Below are positions 50,093 to 58,927 of a DNA stretch of 64,000 nt, piece by piece; within the stretch, counting starts at the first letter, position 1; each line of letters opens with the position of its first letter. The notes beneath the pieces were generated by a model. It saw nothing but the letters and a program-made list of their open reading frames with translations, searched no databases and was not told the DNA's origin. Source of the DNA: CFX2 sp014338005 (GTDB lineage: Bacteria > Chloroflexota > Anaerolineae > Aggregatilineales > Phototrophicaceae); the NCBI GenBank assembly GCA_030263555.1, contig SZPE01000010.1:11464-75463 (forward strand). Direction: 5' to 3'. A program made the position numbers and the translations under genes.

Positions 50093-50562
50093 GCGCGGTT
50101 CACTTCACGGTTGAGGGCCGCCAGCGCCTTATTTACACTGCCGGTCGGGCTGACGCCCACCTGCATATCGGCCACGATTCCGTTTTCGTCAATCACCCAG
50201 TAGGAGCGCACCATCAGCGGCAAGTTAATTACATTCAGCAGCGATACCCCCCACGCACCCCAGGCGGTCAGGACACGGCGTTCGGTGTCCGACAGCAGAT
50301 CGTAGGGCAGCTTTTTGGCCTGTTTCCAGGCTTTCAGTTCGGCGGGTGTGTCGGCGCTGATGCCCAGCACAACCGCGTTAGCCGTTTCGATGTTTGGGAA
50401 CTCGTCGCGGAAGCCGCAGGCCTGGGCGTTGCAGCCGGCTGTATTGGCCTTCGGGAAGGCGAAAATCACCACTTTCTGGCCGCGAAAATCGCTTAGCCGA
50501 ACCGGTTCGCCATCCTGGTTCGGCAGTTCAAAATCCGGCGCGGGCTGGCCGATTGTAAGCAC
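50089..50562 (-). CDS. bcp: Peroxiredoxin, BCP/PrxQ type
   Basis: A 157-residue thiol peroxidase. The peroxidatic Cys lies in FPKANTAGCNAQACGFRDEF, with the second Cys five residues on, as in atypical two-Cys PrxQ enzymes. The thioredoxin-fold start APDFELPNQDGEPVRLSDF and the Arg of LNVINLPLMVRSYWVID (the family Arg) also fit. The start is GTG at 50562, with AAGGAGATGATCT just upstream. It is divergent from recD2. Confidence 0.92.
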   Translation of the reverse strand: MLTIGQPAPDFELPNQDGEPVRLSDFRGQKVVIFAFPKANTAGCNAQACGFRDEFPNIETANAVVLGISADTPAELKAWKQAKKLPYDLLSDTERRVLTAWGAWGVSLLNVINLPLMVRSYWVIDENGIVADMQVGVSPTGSVNKALAALNREVNRA

Positions 50563-50701
50563 AGATCATCTCCTTACAACACAGACAAAATACGGATGTA
50601 CTCTAACCAACTCATCTGAATGCGGGATGAGAGGTTTGTGAAAAGTTTGTCGAACTTACCGGCGGGTGTGCGGCGGCGCGCTTTCTGCTACAATCGCCTT
50701 T

Positions 50702-52894
50702 ATGGAAACACTGACCGGCTCAATTGAACGCATCACCTATTACAACGACGAAAACGGTTATACCGTCCTGCGGCTGCTGCCGGACAAAAGCCGCCCCGAC
50801 CTGTCCGCCCGCGACGGCACGGTAACGGTCGTCGGCGCGATGCCGGAACTTCAGCCCGGCGAGGCGGTGGAGTTCATCGGCGATTGGGTCAACGACCCGC
50901 GTTACGGGATGCAGTTCCGCGCCGAAATCGTCAAACCGATTCTGCCCACCAGCCGCACCGGCATTATCAACTACCTCAGTAGCGGCATCGTCAAGGGCAT
51001 CGGCCCGCGCACGGCGGAGAAAATCGCCGACTATTTTGGCGACGAAACGCTCCACATCCTCGACCACGCCCCGGAGCGCCTGGACGAAGTGCCGGGCTTG
51101 AAGTCCAACCTGGCGAAAGACCTCATCAAAGCCTGGGCGGAAAACCGCGTCATGCGCCAGATCATGATTTTTTTGCAGGGTTACGGCATCACCAGCCGCA
51201 TGGCGATCCGCATCTACGGCGAATACGGTCAGGAAACCATCGAGCGGGTGAAGGAAGACCCCTACCGCCTGGCCGATGAGGTGTTCGGTATCGGCTTCAT
51301 CCGGGCGGACGCCATCGCGCGCAGCATGGGCGTCACCGGCGAGTCGCGCGGGCGCATCCGCGCCGGGCTGTTTTACGCGCTCAACAAATTGGCGCTGGAC
51401 GGCCACACCTGTGCGCCCCGCGCTGTGCTGGTGGGGGAAGCTTGCAAACTGCTGGAGATCGAAAACCCGCCGGTGGTGGAGTTCGTGCTAAACCAACTGG
51501 TGCAGGAAGAAGAACTGTACGGCGACGTGATTCATGAGGATGGCCGCCCGCTGGGCGTGGTTTACCTGCCCATGTATTACCATTCGGAACGCGGCGTGGC
51601 GCGGCTGCTGCTGGATATGGCCGGCGCGCCGTCCGCCCTGATTAAAGCCTGGCAGGATACCCACTGGCCGGATTTTTTGGCCGAACTGGCAAAATCCAAC
51701 CAGGTCGCGCTCACCGGCCAGCAGCAGGACGCAGTTAAAGCCGCGCTGATCAGCAAACTGTCCGTCCTCACCGGCGGCCCCGGCACGGGCAAAACCACCA
51801 CCCTGCAAATGGTCATCAACGCGCTGCTGAGCGCCAAACGCACCTTTAAGCTGGCGTCCCCCACCGGACGGGCTGCCAAACGCCTGAGCGAAGCCACCGG
51901 CCAAACCGCCACCACCATTCACCGGATGCTCGGTTATTCGCCGGACGGCCACTTCCTGCACGACGAGGATTACCCGCTGGAAGCCGATATGGTGATCGTG
52001 GATGAAGCTTCCATGATTGACCTGGTGCTGTTTTACAGCCTGCTGAAGGCGCTGCGCCCCACTAGCCATCTGATGCTGGTGGGTGATATTGACCAGCTTC
52101 CCAGCGTCGGCGCGGGCAATGTGCTGCATGATGTGATTAACAGCGGCCTGGCGCACGTCACCCGCCTGCAAACCATCTTTCGCCAGAGCGAGGACAGCCT
52201 GATCGTCGTCAACGCCCACCGCGTCAACCAGGGGCAGATGCCAACGGTGGACAACCAGAGCCGCGACTTTTTTCTGTTCCAGGAGGACGACCCCGCGCGG
52301 GCGGCGGAACTGGTGGTAGACCTGGTGCTAAACCGGATTCCCAACAAATTCGGCTTCGACCCGCTGGACGACATCCAGGTGATCGCCCCCATGTATCGCG
52401 GGCAGGTCGGCGTCCACGCGCTCAACGACGCGCTCCAGAAGGCGCTCAACGGCAGCCCGCGCCAAGCCGAAAAAAAGCTCGGCGGGCGGGTGTTCCGCGC
52501 CGGGGACAAGGTGATGCAGACCCGCAACAATTACGAAAAAGAAGTCTTTAACGGCGACCTCGGGCGCATCAGCGGCATCAACTTTGACGATAATACGCTC
52601 GAAGTCGTCATTGACGGGCGTTATATTGACTATGATTGGAACGAAGTCGAAGAACTGACCCACGCCTACTGCATCAGCACCCACCGCAGCCAGGGCGGGG
52701 AATACCCGGCGGTGGTTCTGCCGCTGCTCACACAGCATTATATGATGCTTCAGCGCAACCTGCTCTATACGGCCATCACCCGCGCCCGCCGGCTGGTGGT
52801 GATCGTGGGGACGCGCAAAGCCCTCCATATCGCCGTCAGCAACAACAAAGTGGCCGAACGGTACGGCGGCCTGCTGCCCCGCCTGCGCCCCTAA
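50702..52894 (+). CDS. recD2: RecD2-type DNA helicase
   Basis: RecD2 is a 5'-3' superfamily 1B helicase found where RecBC is absent, acting in DNA repair and fork maintenance. The 730-residue protein has the N-terminal OB-like and helix-hairpin-helix part (SGIVKGIGPRTAEKIADYF), Walker A in LTGGPGTGKTTTL, Walker B IVDEASMIDLVLF, motif III LMLVGDIDQLPSVGAGNVL, and motif VI region STHRSQGGEYPAVVLP. ATG at 50702 is chosen over an upstream GTG. No Shine-Dalgarno sequence is seen. A TACAAT sits 7 nt before the ATG, so the mRNA could be leaderless. Confidence 0.95.
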   Translation: METLTGSIERITYYNDENGYTVLRLLPDKSRPDLSARDGTVTVVGAMPELQPGEAVEFIGDWVNDPRYGMQFRAEIVKPILPTSRTGIINYLSSGIVKGIGPRTAEKIADYFGDETLHILDHAPERLDEVPGLKSNLAKDLIKAWAENRVMRQIMIFLQGYGITSRMAIRIYGEYGQETIERVKEDPYRLADEVFGIGFIRADAIARSMGVTGESRGRIRAGLFYALNKLALDGHTCAPRAVLVGEACKLLEIENPPVVEFVLNQLVQEEELYGDVIHEDGRPLGVVYLPMYYHSERGVARLLLDMAGAPSALIKAWQDTHWPDFLAELAKSNQVALTGQQQDAVKAALISKLSVLTGGPGTGKTTTLQMVINALLSAKRTFKLASPTGRAAKRLSEATGQTATTIHRMLGYSPDGHFLHDEDYPLEADMVIVDEASMIDLVLFYSLLKALRPTSHLMLVGDIDQLPSVGAGNVLHDVINSGLAHVTRLQTIFRQSEDSLIVVNAHRVNQGQMPTVDNQSRDFFLFQEDDPARAAELVVDLVLNRIPNKFGFDPLDDIQVIAPMYRGQVGVHALNDALQKALNGSPRQAEKKLGGRVFRAGDKVMQTRNNYEKEVFNGDLGRISGINFDDNTLEVVIDGRYIDYDWNEVEELTHAYCISTHRSQGGEYPAVVLPLLTQHYMMLQRNLLYTAITRARRLVVIVGTRKALHIAVSNNKVAERYGGLLPRLRP

Positions 52895-52932
52895 GCCCGA
52901 TCGCACCCCCTCGCGGTTTCGCGTCGGTTGGC

Positions 52933-52961
52933 TTGACTCGCCGCGCGATTCGTGATACGAT
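52933..52961 (+). promoter_or_regulatory. Promoter of the IclR operon
   Basis: TTGACT (52933-52938), a 17-bp spacer, then TACGAT (52956-52961). The predicted start, near 52968, lies just before the palindromic operator. Confidence 0.65.
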
Positions 52962-52981
52962 TTTTCAAAATAAGATACACT

Positions 52982-52998
52982 GTTTCATATTATGAAAC
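52982..52998 (+). promoter_or_regulatory. IclR-family operator
   Basis: GTTTCATATTATGAAAC, a 17-bp dyad with 7-bp arms GTTTCAT/ATGAAAC, resembles the TTTCAn-nTGAAA operators of IclR regulators. A further half-site, TTGAAAC (53009-53015), follows. It lies between the promoter and the regulator gene, suited to autorepression. Confidence 0.75.
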
Positions 52999-53016
52999 TA
53001 ATCGGTTTTTGAAACG

Positions 53017-53811
53017 ATGATTGCTTCGGTAGCCAAAGCACTCGAAATATTAAACCTCTTTAGCACCGCCGAACCCTGCCTGACGCTGACGACCATCAGC
53101 AAACGCCTGGGGATGCATAAAAGCACGGCGCACCATCTGCTGAACACCCTGCTTCAATACGGCTTCATCGAACAGCAGGCCGACGATTCCTACGCCCTGG
53201 GCAAGACGATCATCGCCCTCACCCAGAATATCCTGGTCAATGTCGAACTGCGCGACCGCGCCGCGCCTCTTTTGCGCGAGCTGGCCGATACCTGCAATGA
53301 ATCCGTTTACCTCACCGTCCGCGATGGCGACCGGGTTTTGTACATTTACGCGATTGAGTCGTCGCAGCGCCTGCTGGCGCGGACGGCGGTTGGCGATTAC
53401 GCGCCGCTGTACTGTACGGCGGTCGGCAAAGCGGTGCTGGCCTTTTTGCCGCCGGCGGAAGTCAGCCGCCTGTATGCGGATCGCCCCGATTCCCTGGTCG
53501 CATTCACGCCGCACACCCTGACCAACTTTCGCCAGCTTCAGGATGATCTGGCCCGCTCCCGGTCGCGCGGGTATACGGTGGATAACCAGGAACATGAACT
53601 GAATACCTTTTGCGTGGGCGCGCCGATTTTTGATGCCCACAACGCGGTGATCGGCGCGTGCAGCATTTCCGGGCTGGACACCGAAATTATCGACTCGCGG
53701 CTGGAGGTGCTTTCAGGCGGGGTGGTATACACCGCCCAGCAAATTTCGCGGCGGATGGGTTATGTACCCGAACGCATGTCTATGGTTCGGCAGAACATGG
53801 CGGGGAAGTGA
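53017..53811 (+). CDS. IclR-family transcriptional regulator
   Basis: A 264-residue regulator. The N-terminal winged helix is VAKALEILNLFSTAEPCLTL, then ISKRLGMHKSTAHHLLNTLL. The C-terminal effector domain has the family pattern VYLTVRDGDRVLYIYAIES, LYCTAVGKAVLAFLP and GYTVDNQEHELNTFCVGAPI. IclR regulators mostly control catabolic operons and respond to the sugar acid or aromatic compound they serve. Here it heads an operon with a BNR protein, two DapA-family enzymes, an ABC importer and an SDR. Its stop overlaps the next start as TGATG. The start is supported by position behind the operator. Confidence 0.94.
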   Translation: MIASVAKALEILNLFSTAEPCLTLTTISKRLGMHKSTAHHLLNTLLQYGFIEQQADDSYALGKTIIALTQNILVNVELRDRAAPLLRELADTCNESVYLTVRDGDRVLYIYAIESSQRLLARTAVGDYAPLYCTAVGKAVLAFLPPAEVSRLYADRPDSLVAFTPHTLTNFRQLQDDLARSRSRGYTVDNQEHELNTFCVGAPIFDAHNAVIGACSISGLDTEIIDSRLEVLSGGVVYTAQQISRRMGYVPERMSMVRQNMAGK

Positions 53812-54767
53812 TGAGCATCCTCAAAATGCCGGTGTTTGAACGCCTGAGCGACCGCCCGTTTGCCCACTGCGCGGCGCTGGCCGACCTGGGCGAAGCCGGG
53901 CTGGCGGCGGTGTGGATGGGCGGCTCGTATGAAACCGCGCCGGATGTCAGCCTGCTGGAAGCGCGGCTGCTGCCCGGCGCAGATGGCTGGACGCCCCCGC
54001 GCGTGATCGCCCAGGTGGACGGCCATTCGCTGGGACAGCCGGTTCTGCTGCCCCGGCCAGGCGGCGACATCTGGTTTTTTTACGTGGTCATCCAGCAGCA
54101 GGACTGGCGCAGCGCCGTGCCGTATGTCAAAAAATCGTCCGACGGCGGCCAGACCTGGAGCGAACCCGTCCGCTTATTTGATTATCCGGGTCTGATGCTC
54201 CGCAGCCGCCCGCTGGTTCTTCAAAACCGCATCATTTTGCCGGCTTACGACGAAAACACCTGGCAGTCGCGCATGATTATCAGCGATGACGACGGCCAGA
54301 CCTGGCGGCTGACCGCGCCGATGATCTCTCCAAACGGCAATATCCATCCTAACCTGGTGGTGATGCCGGGCGGGCGGCTGCTGTGTTACCTGCGTACCGG
54401 CGGCAAGGGCGGCGTCATCTGGCGTTCGGAGTCGTCGGACGGTGGGGAAAGCTGGTCGGCCCCAGAAGCCACCGCGCTGCCCAACCCCAATTCCGGCATT
54501 GACCTGCTCAAACTGGCGAGCGGACGGCTGGCGCTGGCCTACAATAACAGCCCCACGCTGCGGACGCCGCTGTGCGTGGCATTGACGACCGGCGAAAACG
54601 AGGATTGGCGCTGGCAGCAGGTGATCGAAGACGAGTATGCCGAAATTTCCTACCCGGCGCTGCTGCAAACCGCCGACCGGGCCGTTCACCTGGTTTATAC
54701 CTACCGGCGCGAAGCGATTCACTACGCGCGCTTTGACGAATACTGGCTAATGCAGGGGGCGTTATGA
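53811..54767 (+). CDS. Sialidase-like BNR-repeat protein
   Basis: A 318-residue beta-propeller protein with three Asp boxes: SSDGGQTWSEP, SDDDGQTWRL and SSDGGESWSAP. Its layout is that of the BNR_2/exo-alpha-sialidase family. An Arg-rich active site set and Tyr/Glu in LVYTYRREAIHYAR are present, but true sialidase activity is not assured. Many such proteins act on other uronates or bind sugars. There is no signal peptide, so it would act inside the cell. The start at 53811 overlaps the IclR stop (TGATG). The longer frame from 53658 lies in the IclR coding region. Its own stop overlaps the next start as ATGA. Confidence 0.8.
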   Translation: MSILKMPVFERLSDRPFAHCAALADLGEAGLAAVWMGGSYETAPDVSLLEARLLPGADGWTPPRVIAQVDGHSLGQPVLLPRPGGDIWFFYVVIQQQDWRSAVPYVKKSSDGGQTWSEPVRLFDYPGLMLRSRPLVLQNRIILPAYDENTWQSRMIISDDDGQTWRLTAPMISPNGNIHPNLVVMPGGRLLCYLRTGGKGGVIWRSESSDGGESWSAPEATALPNPNSGIDLLKLASGRLALAYNNSPTLRTPLCVALTTGENEDWRWQQVIEDEYAEISYPALLQTADRAVHLVYTYRREAIHYARFDEYWLMQGAL

Positions 54768-55669
54768 TGACTCGACTCAAAATCATGGGCGTGATCGTGC
54801 CGATGTTAACCCCGTTCACCGACGATGGCCGGGTGGACGAACGCGGGATCGCGGCGCTGGTGGACTTTTTGATCGCGCGCGGAATCGCCGGCCTGTTCCC
54901 GTTTGGCACAACCGGCGAAGGCCCGCTGCTGACGACGGCGGAGCGCCAGCAGGCCGCCGAATGGGTTATCCGGCATACCGGCCGGCGTGTGCCGGTTATC
55001 GTCCATACCGGCGCGATCACCACCGCCGAAACCATCACGCTGACCCGCCACGCGCGCGACGTGGGCGCGGACGCGGCGGCGGTCGTCCCGCCCTATTTTT
55101 ACACCCTCAGCGACGATGCCCTGTACGAACATTTTGAGGCGGTCGCCCAGGCCGTCCCGGATTTTCCGGTTTATCTGTATAACAATCCCGGCGTCACCCC
55201 CAATAACCTCTCGACCGAACTGGTCTTTAAACTGGCGGCGCTGCCGAACATTACCGGCCTCAAGGACAGCAGCGGGTCGCTGGCGACCCTGTTTGCCTGC
55301 CGCTCTTTGCAGGACGGCCAGTTCAACACGGCCAGCGGGCCGGACGGCCTGATTATGGCCGGGCAGGCGGTCGGCCTGGATGCCTGCGTCTCCGGCAATG
55401 CCAACTTCGTGCCGGAACTGGTCGTCGGCATCCTGACGACAGCCAAAAACGGCGATCTGGCGGCGGCGCGCGCGCTGCAAGCCCAACTGGATGCGGTGCG
55501 GCAAACCCTGGGCGACGGAGCCGACCTGTCCCTGTTTAAAGCCATGTGCGCCCGGCGCGGCGTCCCCATTGGGGATGTGCGCCTGCCCCTGCGCCGCGCG
55601 GCGGCGGCGCGCATCGAAGCCTGCTGGCAGGCGCTTTGCGCCCTGAATGTGATGCCGGCATCTGCCTGA
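54764..55669 (+). CDS. DapA-family aldolase/dehydratase (class I, Schiff base)
   Basis: A 301-residue enzyme of the dihydrodipicolinate synthase/N-acetylneuraminate lyase superfamily. Markers are LFPFGTTGEGPLLTTAER, the Tyr of VYLYNNPGV and the Schiff-base Lys of ITGLKDSSGSL. The superfamily also includes KDG aldolase, sialate lyase and keto-sugar-acid dehydratases. In this catabolic operon, breakdown of a 2-keto-3-deoxy sugar acid or of sialate is more likely than lysine synthesis. The start at 54764 is in an ATGA overlap with the sialidase-like gene. Confidence 0.88.
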   Translation: MMTRLKIMGVIVPMLTPFTDDGRVDERGIAALVDFLIARGIAGLFPFGTTGEGPLLTTAERQQAAEWVIRHTGRRVPVIVHTGAITTAETITLTRHARDVGADAAAVVPPYFYTLSDDALYEHFEAVAQAVPDFPVYLYNNPGVTPNNLSTELVFKLAALPNITGLKDSSGSLATLFACRSLQDGQFNTASGPDGLIMAGQAVGLDACVSGNANFVPELVVGILTTAKNGDLAAARALQAQLDAVRQTLGDGADLSLFKAMCARRGVPIGDVRLPLRRAAAARIEACWQALCALNVMPASA

Positions 55670-55762
55670 GGCAGGGAAAGGAGGAGCGTTACCGGCTGAA
55701 ATCGGCTGTCCATCAAAATTACTTCGATACGGTATTTTAATGAGTGAAGTGAGGAAATTGTC

Positions 55763-57049
55763 ATGCGAAAACTGAGTTTGATGCTTCTACTGGTGGCGCT
55801 GCTGACCGGCGTCATGGCGCTCAACGCGCAGGATGTCGTCACCCTGGAATTCTGGGGCGGCTGGACCGGCCCGGACGGCGCGATCATGCAGCAGTTGGTA
55901 GACCGCTACAACGCCGAACATCCCGGCGTGCAGGTTAACCTGACCGTTCAGGCCTGGTCGCCGCTGTTTGACGCTTTCATCGCCGCTGCCAGCGCCGGCG
56001 AGTCGCCGGATATTATGGCGATGCACCCGCAGGAAACCGCCATGTTCATCAACCTGGGTCTGATTGAGCCGGTGGATGACATCGTGGCGGCCTCCGAGGT
56101 GTTCCAGAAGGATGCTTACGTATCGAAGGCGTGGGAATTGCAGTTCTACAACGGCCAGATGTGGGCGCTGCCGTTCGACCTGGGCATTCACGGCCTGTAC
56201 TACAATCTTGACCTATTTGAGGCCGCCGGAATCGAAGCGCCGCCCACCAACGCCGAAGAATTTTTGGCCGCCGCGCGTCTGCTGACGGTGGACGCCGCCG
56301 GCAAACACCCCGGCGACGAGGGTTTTGACCCGGCCAATATCGTCCAGTATGCCATCAACATGCATACCAACCATCACGGCTTTTACCAGTGGTACGCGCT
56401 TTACAACCAGCTCGGCGGGCAGCTCCTCAATGAAGATGCGACGGCCTGCGCGATGGACATAGACAAAGCCGTCCAGGCCTGGCAGTGGCTTCAGGATTTG
56501 GTTTATGTGCATTACGCCGCGCCCCAGGGCCAGACCGACTATGCCCGCGACTTCATCACCGGGCGCACGGCCATGCTGGTTGACGGCCCCTGGCAGATTC
56601 CGGCCATGATCGCGGCAGAAGCCGAAGGGCTGCGCTGGGCGACCGCGCCGTATCCGACGATTTTTGATAAAGCGGCGGTCTGGGGCAGCGGCCACAACTT
56701 CACCCTGCCGACTTTCGCCGACCCCACCAAGCGGGATGAGGCGCTGGCGTTCGTCGAATGGCTGGCCGCGAACTCGTTCGACTGGCTGGCATCCGGCCAG
56801 CTTCCGATCCGCAATGACCTGATCGCCTCTGAAGAATTTAAGGAACTGCCCGGTCGTCAGGCGTTTGTAGACATGCTGCCCAACCAGGTGCTGCTGCCGA
56901 ATATCCCGAAGTTTTCGGAAATTTTCGCCTCCAACGCCCCCACGCCGATGATGGTGATGGGACAGCGCATCATCCTGGAGAAGGCGGACATCCGCACCGA
57001 AGTCCAGAATGCCTGCGATGCCATTACGGCCATTCTCTCTATCCCGTAA
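55763..57049 (+). CDS. ABC transporter sugar-binding protein (family 1 type)
   Basis: A 428-residue extracytoplasmic binding protein. The signal peptide is MRKLSLMLLLVALLTGVMALNA (split after TGVMA). The mature part begins VVTLEFWGGWTGPDG and has the family pattern VPDIMAMHP-like SPDIMAMHP, PFDLGIHGLYYNLDLFEAAG, and FITGRTAMLVDGPWQIP. It is the substrate-capture part of the importer encoded by the next two genes. A strong hairpin follows its stop. The likely substrate is the sugar acid or oligosaccharide that the operon breaks down. Confidence 0.92.
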   Translation: MRKLSLMLLLVALLTGVMALNAQDVVTLEFWGGWTGPDGAIMQQLVDRYNAEHPGVQVNLTVQAWSPLFDAFIAAASAGESPDIMAMHPQETAMFINLGLIEPVDDIVAASEVFQKDAYVSKAWELQFYNGQMWALPFDLGIHGLYYNLDLFEAAGIEAPPTNAEEFLAAARLLTVDAAGKHPGDEGFDPANIVQYAINMHTNHHGFYQWYALYNQLGGQLLNEDATACAMDIDKAVQAWQWLQDLVYVHYAAPQGQTDYARDFITGRTAMLVDGPWQIPAMIAAEAEGLRWATAPYPTIFDKAAVWGSGHNFTLPTFADPTKRDEALAFVEWLAANSFDWLASGQLPIRNDLIASEEFKELPGRQAFVDMLPNQVLLPNIPKFSEIFASNAPTPMMVMGQRIILEKADIRTEVQNACDAITAILSIP

Positions 57050-57072
57050 AGTCCGTGCATCCTCCTCACACC

Positions 57073-57103
57073 TGCCCCCTCCGGCACGCGCCCGGAGGGG
57101 GCA
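57073..57103 (+). other. 12-bp intercistronic hairpin after the binding-protein gene
   Basis: TGCCCCCTCCGG/CCGGAGGGGGCA with a 7-base loop and no T-tract. Like the hairpin at 9403-9430 it stands between binding-protein and permease genes. It would shield the upstream mRNA from 3' exonucleases. Confidence 0.7.
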
Positions 57104-57154
57104 AACCGGCAGACGGATGTGAGGCGCGGCAGAGCGTTACGAGGGAAATGTGTT

Positions 57155-58087
57155 ATGCGTATATTACCCCGCACCGCCGAGTCCGGCAGTTACGCAGCCC
57201 TGGCGGGACTCGCGCCCAAACGACGACCATCCCTGACCCCCTATTATTTCATTTTGCCGTATCTGGTGTTTTTCGTCCTGTTCCGGCTGGGGCCATCGCT
57301 GGCCGGGTTGGGCATCGCGTTCACCAACTGGCAGGCCGTCGGCACGCCCCGGTTTGTCGGCTTCGCCAATTTCGAGGCCATGGCCCGCGACCCGCGCTTG
57401 GGGGATGCCTTTCAGAATACCGTCTTTTTTGTTCTGCTCACCGTGCCAACGCTGATCGTCCTCAGCCTGGCGCTGGCGCTGTTCCTCAACCAGCCTCGGC
57501 GCGGGCGCGCGGTAGGGCGGGTGGTCGTGTTTATGCCCTATGTGATTATGTCTACCGTCGTCGGCGTATTGTGGACGTGGATTCTGGACAAGGATTTCGG
57601 CCTGCTGAATGTGTACCTGAACTTTTTCGGCATCGCCAACGTTCCCTGGCTGGTCAGCGAGAGTACGGCCATGTACGGCATCATCCTGACTACCGTCTGG
57701 TGGACGGTGGGTTACGATATGGTGCTGTTCCTGGCCGGGCTGCAAGATATTCCGCACGAGCTGTACGAAGCGGCGCGCATTGACGGCGCGCGCGCCTGGG
57801 GGGTGTTCCGGTTTGTCACGCTGCCGCTGCTGGCCCCCACTACCTTCCTGGTGTTGATGCTGACGATCATTAATTCGTTTCAGGTTTTCGATCAGGTCTA
57901 CGTGATGACCTCCGGCGGGCCGGGTACGGCCACCCTGACGCTGGTGCAGTACATCTATACCACGTCGTTCCAGTTCCAAAAGTTCGGCTACGGCTCGGCG
58001 GTCGCGCTCATCCTGTTCGGCATCCTGGTGATCGTCGCTTTTTTCCAGATTCGCGGCTACCGGCGCGGGCTGAAAGGGGTGGAATAA
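57155..58087 (+). CDS. ABC sugar transporter permease, MalF/UgpA type
   Basis: A 310-residue permease with six transmembrane helices. It begins after a basic segment (KRRPSLTPYYFILPYLVFF). The EAA loop is IPHELYEAARIDGARAWGVF (about residues 204-223). The ATG at 57155 is preferred over a GTG at 57119, because GAGGGAAATG stands at the right distance and the extra residues are not family-like. It starts 105 bp after the binding-protein gene and abuts the second permease. Again no ATPase gene is present. Confidence 0.93.
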   Translation: MRILPRTAESGSYAALAGLAPKRRPSLTPYYFILPYLVFFVLFRLGPSLAGLGIAFTNWQAVGTPRFVGFANFEAMARDPRLGDAFQNTVFFVLLTVPTLIVLSLALALFLNQPRRGRAVGRVVVFMPYVIMSTVVGVLWTWILDKDFGLLNVYLNFFGIANVPWLVSESTAMYGIILTTVWWTVGYDMVLFLAGLQDIPHELYEAARIDGARAWGVFRFVTLPLLAPTTFLVLMLTIINSFQVFDQVYVMTSGGPGTATLTLVQYIYTTSFQFQKFGYGSAVALILFGILVIVAFFQIRGYRRGLKGVE

Positions 58088-58927
58088 ATGTCCAGAACAA
58101 TATCGCGGGCGGCCTGGTACGTGCTGCTGGCGGTCGTGGTGGCGCTGGTGCTGGCGCCGGCGCTGTGGATGCTTTCCACCTCCATCAAACCGGAGCGGGA
58201 AATCATCACCACCCAGATTCGCTGGATTCCCCAGAACTTCACCGTCGAACACTTTCAGGCCATCGTCCAGAATTACCCCATGATGCAGTGGCTGTTTAAC
58301 AGCCTGTTCACCGCGACGGCGGCTACACTGCTGGTGCTGGTGCTGGACTCGATGGCGGGCTATGCCTTCGCGCGGATGGAATTTCGCGGGCGCGGCCTTC
58401 TGTTTATGATCGTCCTGTCCATGCTGTTTGTCCCCATCCAGATCACCGTTGTGCCGCTGTTCATCCTGTTCTCGCGCCTGGGGCTGACGGATACGTACTG
58501 GGCGTTGATTCTGCCGGTGGGCGCGAATGTGACCGGCGTTTTTTTGATGCGGCAGTTTTTCCTGAGCATACCGGGCGAACTGGAAGAAGCCGCGCGCGTG
58601 GACGGGGCCAGCGCCTTCCGGGTATTCTGGTCGGTGGTGCTGCCGCTGGCGCGCCCCGCGCTGACGGCGGTCGCCATCATCACCTTTTTATCCACCTGGA
58701 ACAGCTTCTTCTGGCCGCTGATCGTCACCCGCAGCGATTCGGTGCGGACGCTGCCGGTTGGCATCGCGCAGTTTTTAAGCCTGCGCGCCGGCATGGTTCA
58801 GGGACAGATGAGCATCGGCCAGTCTATGGCGGGCGCGGTGTTCGCGGCGCTGCCGCCCATCATTATTTTTGTGATTTTACAGCGGTATTTCATCGAAGGC
58901 ATTTCGCGCACCGGGATTAAAGGCTGA
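58088..58927 (+). CDS. ABC sugar transporter permease, MalG/UgpE type
   Basis: A 279-residue permease with six transmembrane helices. The EAA loop is IPGELEEAARVDGASAFRVF (about residues 160-180). The family C-terminus FIEGISRTGIKG is present. It begins directly after the stop of the first permease and ends in a TGATG overlap with the next DapA-family gene. The importer and the lyases are thus one translational unit. Confidence 0.93.
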   Translation: MSRTISRAAWYVLLAVVVALVLAPALWMLSTSIKPEREIITTQIRWIPQNFTVEHFQAIVQNYPMMQWLFNSLFTATAATLLVLVLDSMAGYAFARMEFRGRGLLFMIVLSMLFVPIQITVVPLFILFSRLGLTDTYWALILPVGANVTGVFLMRQFFLSIPGELEEAARVDGASAFRVFWSVVLPLARPALTAVAIITFLSTWNSFFWPLIVTRSDSVRTLPVGIAQFLSLRAGMVQGQMSIGQSMAGAVFAALPPIIIFVILQRYFIEGISRTGIKG

